NCBI GenBank assembly: GCA_910587205.1
Contig: CAJULZ010000067.1
Span: forward strand, 1-15,286
Length of the DNA stretch: 15,286 bases
From: an uncultured Oscillospiraceae bacterium
GTDB taxonomy: Bacteria; Bacillota; Clostridia; Oscillospirales; Oscillospiraceae
Direction: 5' to 3'
The stretch's first letter is position 1, and each line of letters starts with the position of its first letter. The position numbers were made by a program, and so were the translations under genes. The notes beneath the pieces are model-generated. The model worked only from the letters and a program-made list of their open reading frames with translations. It was not told the origin of the DNA and made no database searches. Positions 6,899 to 12,921 of the stretch are shown here, piece after piece.

Positions 6899-8220
6899 AA
6901 CCCATTCTCCTCTGCTTTTATAATGATATGCACAGCCGGCCCCCCGGGCTCAGCCAAACATCCCCTGTCCGGGCCGAAGCCGCCCACTGCGGCTACCTGT
7001 CCCCCCAGGGCCAGCACCGGCACCCGGTCCCGGCAGCTGGCGGGCACCCGTCCCTCGATCATCAGTTTTTTCACCGTTTTCCGCGGCCGGACCCCCAGGA
7101 CCACCCGGTCCCCCTCACGGCGGGGCCGGACCAAGTACTCTCCCGGCTTCAGGTAGAACTCCCCCGGCGAGCGGTACGCCTTGCCGGGGCAGGTCGCCTC
7201 CTCGCAGAAAATCCTCCAGCCGCTCCAGCGGTTCTCTCCTAAACACAGCGCCATGGGCGCCGCCCGGGGCTCCGGCGTGGGGGCGGCGGACAGCACCAGC
7301 AGATCGTACTGCCGGCGCACCGTCCCCCCCGGCACGTTGATTTGGGCGGAAGGGTCCTCCCCCGCGGCCAGGGCCAGCATCCCATCCAGATGCGCCGCCC
7401 CGCCCCCCAGCCCCGCCTGGTTCAGCAGCCGGGCGCAGGCCCGCAGGGCGATGGGGCGGGGGGCCTCCCGCAGCACGCGCGCCGGGATGGCCGCGCCCTC
7501 CGGTATGTCAAGGCCCTGCCCCGCCAGCAGCCCCGCCTGGCGGGATAATTCCTCCTCGTCCTCTGCCAGCCGCCGGGCGGCGGCGGCGATGTGCGCCGAA
7601 GCCCGGGGGTTGAGCTCCTCCAGCAGTGGAAGGAGCTGGCTCCGGACCCTGTTCCGGGTGTAGTCCAGGGCAGCGTTGGTTTCGTCCTCCACATGGGGAA
7701 CGCCGTGTTTCTCCAGATACGCCTCCACCTCCGCCCGGGACACGCCCAGCATGGGCCGCACAATATTGTCCCGGCGCTCCGGAATCCCCGCCAGCCCCCG
7801 CAGCCCCGTGCCGCGGATCAGGTTCATCAGCATCGTTTCAGCGTTGTCCCCGGCGTGATGGCCGGTGGCGATGAGCTCCAGCCCCTTCTGCCGGGCCGTT
7901 TCCTCCAGGAAATCGTACCGCAGCGCCCGACCCGCCTCCTCCACGGACAGGCCCTCACAAGCCGAAAACGCGGCTACGTCCGCCTGCCCCACCATGAGGG
8001 GCACGCCGTGCGCGCCGCACCAGGCGCGGACAAATTCCTCGTCCCGCCCCGCGCTCCTCCGCAGGCCGTGGTTCAGATGAGCCGCGGCAACGGTCCAGCC
8101 ATGGCCCTCCCGGCCCTCCAGCAGACGGCACAGCAGGTACATGGAATCCGCTCCGCCGGACAGGGCGCACAGCACCCCGCACCCCGGAGGGATCAGGTCA
8201 AACCGGAATGCGTCCCCCAT
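6883..8220 (-). CDS. tilS: tRNA(Ile)-lysidine synthase
   Basis: A 445-residue cytoplasmic enzyme. It attaches lysine to C34 of the CAU-anticodon tRNA-Ile using ATP, switching both charging and decoding from Met to Ile, and is essential in most bacteria. The N-type ATP pyrophosphatase P-loop is SGGADS (21-26). Conserved segments HLNHGLR (48-54), TGHHAGDNAET (119-129), NLIRGTGLRGLAGI (133-146) and DYTRNRVR (186-193) follow. The TilS C-terminal domain is recognisable near the end ('RPRREGDRV', 'KKLMIEGRVP'). The start is the ATG at 8220, 1 nt after the dnaB stop, with GAGGA inside the dnaB 3' end. The frame is open further upstream, but that part is antiparallel-biased sequence overlapping dnaB and lacks family similarity. 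Confidence 0.97.
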   Translation of the reverse strand: MGDAFRFDLIPPGCGVLCALSGGADSMYLLCRLLEGREGHGWTVAAAHLNHGLRRSAGRDEEFVRAWCGAHGVPLMVGQADVAAFSACEGLSVEEAGRALRYDFLEETARQKGLELIATGHHAGDNAETMLMNLIRGTGLRGLAGIPERRDNIVRPMLGVSRAEVEAYLEKHGVPHVEDETNAALDYTRNRVRSQLLPLLEELNPRASAHIAAAARRLAEDEEELSRQAGLLAGQGLDIPEGAAIPARVLREAPRPIALRACARLLNQAGLGGGAAHLDGMLALAAGEDPSAQINVPGGTVRRQYDLLVLSAAPTPEPRAAPMALCLGENRWSGWRIFCEEATCPGKAYRSPGEFYLKPGEYLVRPRREGDRVVLGVRPRKTVKKLMIEGRVPASCRDRVPVLALGGQVAAVGGFGPDRGCLAEPGGPAVHIIIKAEENGLCIKT

Positions 8221-8221
8221 G

Positions 8222-9589
8222 CTATAGGTCCTCGTCGTCATGCTGGTAGTCGAAACTGCTGAAGCAGGTGAACTCCGGCCGCCAGAGCAGCTGGACGGTG
8301 CCTGTCTCGCCGTGGCGGTTCTTGGCCACAATGCATTCGGCCAGGTTCGGGTTGTCCGTGTCCTCCTCGTAGTAGCTCTCCCGGTGGATAAACATGACAA
8401 TGTCCGCGTCCTGCTCGATGGCGCCGGACTCCCGCAAATCGGACAGCATGGGCCGGCGCTGGGAGGCGGCGCGGCTCTCGTTGGCGCGGGACAGCTGGGA
8501 CGCGCAGATCACCGGCACGTCCAGCTGCTTTGCCATCAGCTTCAGCGCCCGGGAAATGTCGGAGACCACCTGCTGGCGGCTCTCGCTGTTCTTCGCCGGG
8601 CCGCCCGCAGAGGTCATGAGCTGAAGATAGTCCACAATCACCAGACCCAGGTTATCGATCCGGCGGCATTTGGCGTTGATGTCCGCCACAGACAGCGCCG
8701 CGTTGTCGTCCAGGTACATCTTCGCCTGGCTCAGATTGGCAACGGCCAAGGCTACCCGGCCCCATTCCTCTTCCCCCACAATCCGCCCGGTGAGCAGTTT
8801 TTTGTTGTCCATCAGGCATTCGGTGGACACCAGGCGCATCCCCAGCTGGGCGCGGCTCATCTCCAGGGAGAACACCGCCACGCTCCTGCCCGAGTGCTTG
8901 GCGGCCTCCACGCCGATGTTCATCGCTAGGGACGATTTCCCCATGCCCGGCCGCCCGGCCACGATAATCAGATCGGAGTTATTGAGGCCCGAGATGCGTC
9001 GGTCCAGGTCCACCAGGCCGGTGGAGATGCCGGGAAACTCCCCCCCCTGCTCCTGCCGCTCCTTGAGCGTCCTCCACACGTCGTTCATCACCACGGAGAT
9101 GGGGCTCATCCCCTGAGAGGCGCGGCCCTGGCGGATGGCGTAAATGCGCTGCTCCGCCGCTTCCAGCACCTGGGCGCCGGTGCCGCCCTCTGTGCGCACC
9201 AGCTCCATCAGTTCCCCGGCTGCATCCCCCACCCGGCGCAGCAGAGCCTTTTCCGCCACGATCTCCACATATGCCTCCACGTTGGCCGCGGTGAGCGTGA
9301 CCTCCATCAACTGGCGCACATAAGGCACGGACGCGGTCTCATGGTAGACCCCGTCCAGTTTCATCTGGTTCAGCACCGTCACCGGGTCAATGGTCTTGGA
9401 CTGGCTGAATAGAGAAAACACCGCTTGGAAGATCTCCCGGTTCTGCCGCATATAGAAATCGTCCTGCCGGAGCCGCTCCATCACTGCGGGTACACACCGC
9501 TCGTCGATGAGCATGGAGCCCAACACCGACTGTTCCGCCATCACGGAGTGCGGCATTTGCAGTTCATTCAATTCATCCTCGGTGGGCAT
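8222..9589 (-). CDS. dnaB: replicative DNA helicase DnaB (DnaC in Bacillus)
   Basis: A 455-residue hexameric helicase that unwinds DNA at the replication fork and loads primase. The N-terminal helical domain (about 12-110; 'PHSVMAEQSVLGSMLID') is followed by a linker and the RecA-like domain. Walker A is GRPGMGKS (212-219), Walker B is in 'LGLVIVDYLQLM', and downstream motifs 'CASQLSR', 'SDLRESGAIEQDADIVMFIHR' and 'IVAKNRHGETG' are intact. The chosen start is the ATG at 9589 with an AAGGGGTGA site, giving MPTEDELNELQMPHS and a standard length. The frame stays open for 43 more codons up to a TTG at 9718, but 32 of those codons lie inside the MITE and the last 11 in the native leader. dnaB follows rplI in many Firmicutes, here with a small membrane-protein gene between them. 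Confidence 0.98.
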   Translation of the reverse strand: MPTEDELNELQMPHSVMAEQSVLGSMLIDERCVPAVMERLRQDDFYMRQNREIFQAVFSLFSQSKTIDPVTVLNQMKLDGVYHETASVPYVRQLMEVTLTAANVEAYVEIVAEKALLRRVGDAAGELMELVRTEGGTGAQVLEAAEQRIYAIRQGRASQGMSPISVVMNDVWRTLKERQEQGGEFPGISTGLVDLDRRISGLNNSDLIIVAGRPGMGKSSLAMNIGVEAAKHSGRSVAVFSLEMSRAQLGMRLVSTECLMDNKKLLTGRIVGEEEWGRVALAVANLSQAKMYLDDNAALSVADINAKCRRIDNLGLVIVDYLQLMTSAGGPAKNSESRQQVVSDISRALKLMAKQLDVPVICASQLSRANESRAASQRRPMLSDLRESGAIEQDADIVMFIHRESYYEEDTDNPNLAECIVAKNRHGETGTVQLLWRPEFTCFSSFDYQHDDEDL

Positions 9590-9620
9590 GGGCTCACCCC
9601 TTCCGTCCAGGCTGGTCTTA

Positions 9621-9782
9621 GGGCCTGTTTGAAAATTGTGAGCACGCCCAAAGGGAGGCTCTTTTCCCGCCATATTTTTCCAATTTTCCTTGGAATACAC
9701 AAAGTATTCCTGCGTCAAACTGGCTTCGTCCGGCGAAAAAATTGCTTCCCCCTGGGCATATTTTCAATTTTCAAACAGCGCC
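9621..9782 (-). mobile_element. MITE-like non-autonomous element with TA target duplication
   Basis: 162 bp bounded by 18-bp terminal inverted repeats: left GGGCCTGTTTGAAAATTG, right (complement) GGCGCTGTTTGAAAATTG, 16 of 18 matching. TA flanks both ends (9619-9620 and 9783-9784), consistent with a 2-bp target duplication. Weaker complementarity continues inward (for example CGCCCAAAGGGAGG against TGCCCAGGGGGAAG). The centre is a perfect 7-bp hairpin, GGAATAC/GTATTCC (9692-9698 and 9704-9710), so the whole element can fold into one long cruciform. No transposase is encoded. The orientation is arbitrary because the element is near-palindromic. TA duplication suggests mobilisation by an IS630/Tc1-mariner-like or similar enzyme, by inference only. 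Confidence 0.8.
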
Positions 9783-10045
9783 TAGTCAATTTCCGCCCCG
9801 CATTTAGGGCACTCGCGCACCTTTCCCATCTTTGGCAGGGTTTTGCCGCAGCGGGGGCAGCGCCAATATTTATACAGGATCAGGAGCATGACCACCCACA
9901 GCGCCGCAGCGGGGATAAGCAGCCACATGGTCCGTACCGACACCGCCAGCATCACCAGCAGCATGGACGGCACAATCAGCCGCCCGATCATCCCCTGGGC
10001 TTCCTTGGGGGTCCAGCGGCGGGGGGCGGAGTCCTTGTTCGCCAT
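9782..10045 (-). CDS. small membrane protein with C-terminal zinc ribbon
   Basis: An 87-residue protein of unknown function. It has a basic N-terminus, two adjacent membrane segments (about 22-37 and 40-58), then a cytoplasmic-type zinc ribbon with CPRC at 63-66 and CPKC at 79-82, and ends GAEID. I do not recognise a named family. The start is the ATG at 10045, one base after the rplI stop, with GAGGA 8 nt upstream inside rplI; a TTG five codons earlier is less likely. It is tightly coupled to rplI and precedes dnaB. The stop codon TAG takes its first two bases from the TA flanking the mobile element and its G from the element's first base. Removing the element restores TAA at the same position, so the protein itself is unchanged. 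Confidence 0.85.
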   Translation of the reverse strand: MANKDSAPRRWTPKEAQGMIGRLIVPSMLLVMLAVSVRTMWLLIPAAALWVVMLLILYKYWRCPRCGKTLPKMGKVRECPKCGAEID

Positions 10046-10046
10046 C

Positions 10047-10496
10047 TTATTTGTCCTCAATGACCAACACGTTGATGACGCCGGACACCTCGCTGCCCAG
10101 CTTGCACTTCACCTCAAACGCGCCGAAGGACTTGATGGGCTCGGGCAGGACGATCTTGCTCTTGTTCACGTCGATGCCGCACTGGGCCTTCAGCCCGTCG
10201 CTGATCTCCCGGCTGGTGATGGAGCCGAACAGCCGCCCCCCCTGGCCCGCCTTAGCGCGGAGTTTCACCTGGCAGCCCTTGAGCTGCTCCGCCGCGGCCA
10301 TAGCCTGCGCCTTCTCCTCAGCCAGCCGCGCCTGCTTGGCTTTGTCCTGCATCTTCATGGTGTTCACATTCTCCGCGGTGGCCTCCACCGCCAGCCTCCG
10401 GGGCAGGAGAAAGTTGCGGCCGTACCCGTCGGACACCTCCACCATCTGGCCCTTTTTGCCCTGGCCCTTCACGTCCTGCTGTAAAATCACTTTCAT
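10047..10496 (-). CDS. rplI: 50S ribosomal protein L9
   Basis: A 149-residue ribosomal protein of standard length that binds 23S rRNA near the L1 stalk base and influences frame maintenance. The N-terminal RNA-binding domain is clear (MKVILQQDVKGQGKKG, 'VSDGYGRNFLLPRRLAVEAT'). A long Ala/Lys/Glu-rich connecting helix (about 41-76) and a C-terminal domain ('GRLFGSITSREISDGLK') follow. The ATG at 10496 has GGAGG 8 nt upstream; the open frame continues 19 codons further but through intergenic repeat. It lies between gdpP and dnaB, the usual Firmicute arrangement. The 186-bp gap to gdpP is filled by direct repeats and a hairpin, so rplI expression may depend on readthrough of that structure or on a promoter I could not identify. 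Confidence 0.98.
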   Translation of the reverse strand: MKVILQQDVKGQGKKGQMVEVSDGYGRNFLLPRRLAVEATAENVNTMKMQDKAKQARLAEEKAQAMAAAEQLKGCQVKLRAKAGQGGRLFGSITSREISDGLKAQCGIDVNKSKIVLPEPIKSFGAFEVKCKLGSEVSGVINVLVIEDK

Positions 10497-10524
10497 GCTG
10501 TTTTCCTCCAATTTAAATAGGTTG

Positions 10525-10577
10525 CCTCGCTGCGGTCCATCCACGCGGCTCACGACGGGTCCGCGCTTCCTTTGTCA
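10525..10577. repeat. 53-bp direct repeat, copy 1
   Basis: Matches 10658-10710 at 52 of 53 positions (a single A/G difference in CCATCC[A/G]CGCGG) with an offset of exactly 133 bp. The unit contains CGCGG...CCGCG arms (12-nt loop) that can form a small hairpin. It lies upstream of the rplI ribosome binding site. Confidence 0.95.
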
Positions 10578-10617
10578 CGCTTCCCCTGTTCGCGGCGCGC
10601 GGCTTCCCTTCGTCTCA

Positions 10618-10658
10618 GGCAAAACCCGGTCCAACTTTGTTGGCCCTGGGCTTTTGCC
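10618..10658 (-). repeat. imperfect hairpin between the two direct repeats
   Basis: GGCAAAA (10618-10624) pairs with TTTTGCC (10652-10658). CCAAC (10631-10635) pairs with GTTGG (10639-10643) around a TTT loop, with CCC/GGG and GG/CC pairs and single-base bulges between. It lies just downstream of the gdpP stop. No U-run follows on the minus strand, so it looks more like a REP-type or RNA-processing structure than a classical terminator. Confidence 0.6.
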
Positions 10659-10710
10659 CTCGCTGCGGTCCATCCGCGCGGCTCACGACGGGTCCGCGCT
10701 TCCTTTGTCA
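10658..10710. repeat. 53-bp direct repeat, copy 2, overlapping the gdpP 3' end
   Basis: Second copy of the 10525-10577 repeat. Bases 10683-10710 are coding: they specify the last eight residues of GdpP (DKGSADPS) and its TGA stop. The remainder is intergenic. The copy's arms are GCGCGG/CCGCGC, one base pair longer than in copy 1. Confidence 0.95.
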
Positions 10711-12692
10711 TCAAAATAGCTGTCGATCACCGCCATCAGTTCCCGGCGCACCTCGTCCACCGTCCGGTCCGGCACCTGCGCCCCAGCGGCGCCGGCATTC
10801 CCGCCGCCCCCAAGGGCCTCCACGATGACCTGGACGTTGGTGCTGTTGATGCTCCGGGCGGACACGATCACCCGGTCCCCGTCGGGGTAGAGCACAAAGG
10901 ACGTGCCGATCCCCGCAATGTTCAGCAGCTCGTCCGCCGCTTGGGCCGCCGTCACCCGGCCCACCGGGTGGTCCGCGGCGGCGATGGCGATGTCCTGCCG
11001 GTACATCTTCGCGTTCTGGATGATGCCGTATTTGGCCACCGCGTCGTGCAGGTCGGTCTGGAACAGCTTGCGCACCTCGCCGGTGTCCCCCCCCGCCCGC
11101 CGGAGCATGGCCGCCGCCTCGAAGGTGCGTCCCCCGGTGCGCATGGTGAAGTTTTTGGTGTCCAGCATCAGCCCCGCCATCATGGCCTCCGCCTCGCCGG
11201 CCAGCAGGTCGGTGGGCTCCATCAGGTAGCCGATGAGCTCCGCCACCAACTCGCTGGCGGAGGAGGCATAGGGTTCGTGGAAGTTCAGCGCCGCGCCCTC
11301 GATATAGGTGGCCGCACGGCGGTGGTGGTCGATCACCGCCACCTTGTTGCACGAGGCCAGCAGTTCCTGATCCTGCACCTGCTCGGGGCGGTTGGTATCC
11401 ACCACCACCAGCAGCGAACGGGAATCCGCCCGGAGCATGGCCTCCTGCCGGTCCAGGAATACGCCCTCGTACTGGGGCATCTTTGCCACCCGCTCGTACA
11501 GGTCATCCGCCGGGGTAGCGATATTCTCCCGGACGATATAATGGGGAATCCCTTTCATCCGGGCAATGGCGCACACGCCCACCGCCGCCCCCACCGCATC
11601 CATATCGGGGGACTTGTGGCCCATGACCATCACGCAGGACGCGTCCGCCACCAGCTCGCCCATGGCGGAGGCCATCACCCGGCTCTTGACTTTGGTGCGC
11701 CGCTCAGTTTCCTTGCTGCGCCCGCCATAAAACTCAAAGCTGAAACGGTTCTTTACCACCGCCTGGTCGCCCCCACGAGACAGGGCCATCTCCACCGACA
11801 GGTTGGCAAAGCGGTACAGCTCGGCCAAGGTCTCCCCGTCCACCCCCACGCCGATGGAGATGGTGGCCGGGATGCCTGCCGGGTTAAGCACCTCCCGCAC
11901 GCTGTCCAGCAGGGAGAACTTCCCTGCCTTGAATACAGCCAGGTACTGTTCTTCAAACAGGAACAGGAACCGGTCCCGGTCCAGCCGGCAGAACACCCCG
12001 CCGTACTCCTCCGCCCAGGCGGACAGCCGCTGGCTGATGCCGCTGAGCATGGCGGAGCGGATATTCTCGTCCTGGCTCTTGATGGCGTCCTCATAGTTGT
12101 CCAGCAGCACCAGCGCCAGCACCGGCTTGGTGGCCTTGTGGGCGTCCCGGATGTCGGCCAGCTCGGTCACGTCCAGCCAGTACGTGGTGGCCAGCAGCCC
12201 CGCATCGCCGCCCGCCGCGGGGCGGGCCATATCGCCGAACACCTGGTACCGCCGCCCACCCAGCTCTACCTCACCGGGGCACTCGTTCTTACCCTCCAGC
12301 AGCCAGCGGCTGTCAAAACTGGGGGCCAGGTCGGCCAGCTTCGTGTCGAACAGGCCCTCCCGGTCGCCGGTGATGCGCAGGAACCGGTCGTTGGACCACA
12401 CCACCTCGCCGGTCTCCGGGCGAAACATCATCAGGGGCAGGGGACAATTCAGCGTACTGTCCCGGGTGGCCTGATCCATACTGTCCACCAGCTGCTTCAC
12501 ATATTGAGCAGCCTCCCTGTTCCGCCGGACGCCGGAAGCCAGATACGCCAGGAACAGCGCGGCCGCCGCCGTCAGCTCCGCCACAGCGGCCTGCCGGTGG
12601 CCCAGCAAAGCGGTGGCCCCCGCAAAGGCCAGCAATACCGCGAAATACAGCCCGACCCGGGGCGCCAGCATCCGTGTCAGCTTCTGATACAC
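10683..12692 (-). CDS. gdpP: cyclic-di-AMP phosphodiesterase, GdpP (YybT) family
   Basis: A 669-residue membrane protein hydrolysing the second messenger c-di-AMP to pApA, affecting potassium/osmotic balance and cell-wall stress. It has two N-terminal membrane segments (about 14-30 and 37-54) and a PAS-like domain (about 80-175). A degenerate GGDEF domain (about 190-330) carries 'RLDRDRFLFLF' instead of GGDEF. The DHH/DHHA1 catalytic part starts at about 345: GHKSPDMDAVG (His359, Asp363, Asp365), VVVDTN (Asp432), DHH (455-457) and LMLDTKNF (Asp511). All expected metal ligands are present, so it should be active. The preferred start is GTG at 12692 (MYQKLTRM), with AGAGGTG 6 nt upstream; an ATG at 12671 is an alternative. 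The open frame upstream has no homologous features. It is the first gene of the leftward run. Its C-terminus is encoded by a repeat. Confidence 0.96.
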   Translation of the reverse strand: MYQKLTRMLAPRVGLYFAVLLAFAGATALLGHRQAAVAELTAAAALFLAYLASGVRRNREAAQYVKQLVDSMDQATRDSTLNCPLPLMMFRPETGEVVWSNDRFLRITGDREGLFDTKLADLAPSFDSRWLLEGKNECPGEVELGGRRYQVFGDMARPAAGGDAGLLATTYWLDVTELADIRDAHKATKPVLALVLLDNYEDAIKSQDENIRSAMLSGISQRLSAWAEEYGGVFCRLDRDRFLFLFEEQYLAVFKAGKFSLLDSVREVLNPAGIPATISIGVGVDGETLAELYRFANLSVEMALSRGGDQAVVKNRFSFEFYGGRSKETERRTKVKSRVMASAMGELVADASCVMVMGHKSPDMDAVGAAVGVCAIARMKGIPHYIVRENIATPADDLYERVAKMPQYEGVFLDRQEAMLRADSRSLLVVVDTNRPEQVQDQELLASCNKVAVIDHHRRAATYIEGAALNFHEPYASSASELVAELIGYLMEPTDLLAGEAEAMMAGLMLDTKNFTMRTGGRTFEAAAMLRRAGGDTGEVRKLFQTDLHDAVAKYGIIQNAKMYRQDIAIAAADHPVGRVTAAQAADELLNIAGIGTSFVLYPDGDRVIVSARSINSTNVQVIVEALGGGGNAGAAGAQVPDRTVDEVRRELMAVIDSYFDDKGSADPS

Positions 12693-12770
12693 CTCGCACA
12701 CCTCTTTCTGCCTGCCGCCGGGGCCGGGGCCCCGGGCAGGGTTAAAGGTCAATTTTCCAATAGATAATAG

Positions 12771-12799
12771 ATTATACCAAATCCCCGCGGCAAAAACAA
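12771..12799 (-). promoter_or_regulatory. sigma-A-type promoter for gdpP and the downstream operon
   Basis: On the minus strand: -10 TATAAT (12771-12776) preceded by TGG (extended -10), 17-bp spacer, and a weak -35 TTGTTT (12794-12799). The predicted start is near 12764, giving a leader of about 70 nt. The leader contains a fully palindromic GC tract (CCGGGGCCCCGG, 12724-12735) that could fold just upstream of the ribosome binding site. Confidence 0.75.
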
Positions 12800-12855
12800 G
12801 GGCAGGGCGCATAATTCCGGACACAATTCCCGCCGTGGTTTCGGAAAAATCATCG

Positions 12856-12884
12856 TTGCGCCCGGGCGGCCCGGCTGGTATAAT
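12856..12884 (+). promoter_or_regulatory. sigma-A-type promoter for ilvE
   Basis: -35 TTGCGC (12856-12861), 17-bp spacer, consensus -10 TATAAT (12879-12884) with TGG before it. The predicted start is near 12891, about 30 nt before the ATG, leaving no room for a T-box or leader peptide. The spacer holds a perfect inverted repeat, CCGGGC-G-GCCCGG (12862-12874). The -35 boxes of this promoter and the divergent gdpP promoter are 56 bp apart. Confidence 0.8.
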
Positions 12885-12921
12885 AGGGCTAACCTAAACA
12901 CGGAAGAAGGAGCCAAGTCTT

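Noticed and set aside
8221..8400. A 60-codon N-terminal extension of tilS
   Set aside because: It overlaps dnaB in another frame, has a Thr/Arg/Ser-rich shadow composition, and the family's N-terminus with a ribosome binding site fits the ATG at 8220.
9690..9725. A promoter inside the MITE driving dnaB (TTGACG ... TATTCC)
   Set aside because: The spacer is 15 bp and the -10 is poor, and the bases are explained by the central hairpin.
10497..10553. A 19-codon N-terminal extension of rplI
   Set aside because: L9 proteins start at MKVILQQDVKG, GGAGG sits 8 nt before that ATG, and the extension is repeat sequence.
10500..10560. A possible rplI promoter (TGGACC ... TATTTA)
   Set aside because: The spacing is only 14 bp and the boxes are weak; part of it is the repeat.
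10525..10710. A CRISPR array
   Set aside because: Only two 53-bp copies, one overlapping a coding end, with an 80-bp interval and no cas genes.
10572..12767. A 731-codon open frame on the plus strand opposite gdpP
   Set aside because: It is the shadow of gdpP with the same biased composition and runs through the intergenic repeat.
12693..12824. A 44-codon N-terminal extension of gdpP
   Set aside because: It would begin upstream of the predicted promoter and includes the -10 region; GTG at 12692 has a proper ribosome binding site.
12885..12921. A T-box or amino-acid leader for ilvE
   Set aside because: The predicted start is only about 30 nt from the ATG and there is no room for such a structure.
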